From JAGWFU01 sp035534575 (GTDB taxonomy: Archaea; Micrarchaeota; Micrarchaeia; Micrarchaeales; Micrarchaeaceae), in NCBI GenBank assembly GCA_035534575.1, contig DATLRT010000025.1, positions 1 through 5,046 of the forward strand: 5,046 bases of DNA, written 5' to 3'. This document shows positions 5,042-5,046 of the stretch, one piece after another. Under the pieces are notes generated by a model. That model saw nothing but the letters and a program-made list of their open reading frames with translations, did not search any database and was not told the DNA's origin. The position numbers and the translations under genes were made by a program. Numbering within the stretch: the stretch's first letter is position 1; each line of letters starts with the position of its first letter.

Positions 5042-5046
5042 TACAT

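Noticed and set aside
4976..5045. H/ACA guide RNA or C/D box RNA
   Set aside because: ACA follows the stem, but there is no kink-turn and no balanced guide pocket. A CTGA exists at 5035-5038, but no matching C box (RTGATGA) is found near the 5' end.
1..5046. CRISPR array, insertion sequence, tRNA or rRNA gene
   Set aside because: I saw no regularly spaced direct repeats, transposase motifs, terminal repeats with target duplications, or cloverleaf or rRNA signatures.

Overview
The window looks archaeal. Upstream regions carry BRE-like purine tracts and TATA boxes. Where a Shine-Dalgarno (SD) sequence is present it is the archaeal GGTGA type. The genes favour ATA (Ile) and AGG (Arg) codons, and the S-adenosylhomocysteine hydrolase has the compact archaeal form. 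The phylum cannot be fixed from this sequence; a Thermoplasmata-like or DPANN (for example Micrarchaeota) genome would fit, but that is only a guess.

Layout: (1) at 1-66 on the minus strand, the first 22 codons of an acidic gene run off the left edge. (2) At 67-194, a compact divergent promoter region serves that gene and the rightward cluster; both start codons are preceded by GGTGA with exactly 4 nt spacing. (3) At 195-2370, three closely spaced plus-strand genes of unknown function probably form one operon: a small winged-helix-like protein, a second protein with an N-terminal winged-helix-like segment followed by a tandem duplication of an unrecognised ~70-80 aa unit, and a soluble all-helical protein with TPR-like repeats. 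(4) At 2371-2440 lies a BRE/TATA promoter with almost no leader. (5) At 2441-4901 are adenosylhomocysteinase (ahcY) and, 16 nt later, a fusion of a uridine-kinase-like P-loop kinase with a C-terminal CYTH (triphosphate tunnel) domain. (6) At 4902-5046 is an AT-rich intergenic stretch with a strong TATA-like element, T-runs and an imperfect 66-nt hairpin.

The right half is metabolic. AhcY splits S-adenosylhomocysteine, the by-product of SAM-dependent methylation, into adenosine and homocysteine. The next gene encodes a nucleoside-kinase-family protein, so the pair may couple SAH hydrolysis to nucleoside removal; this is inference. The most notable single feature is the CYTH domain: all seven basic tunnel positions I can align are kept, while five of seven acidic (metal-binding) positions are replaced, which suggests a ligand-binding or repurposed domain rather than a standard triphosphatase. 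The left half resembles a small unknown cassette of DNA-binding-like and helical scaffold-like proteins. I recognise no named family for its three genes.
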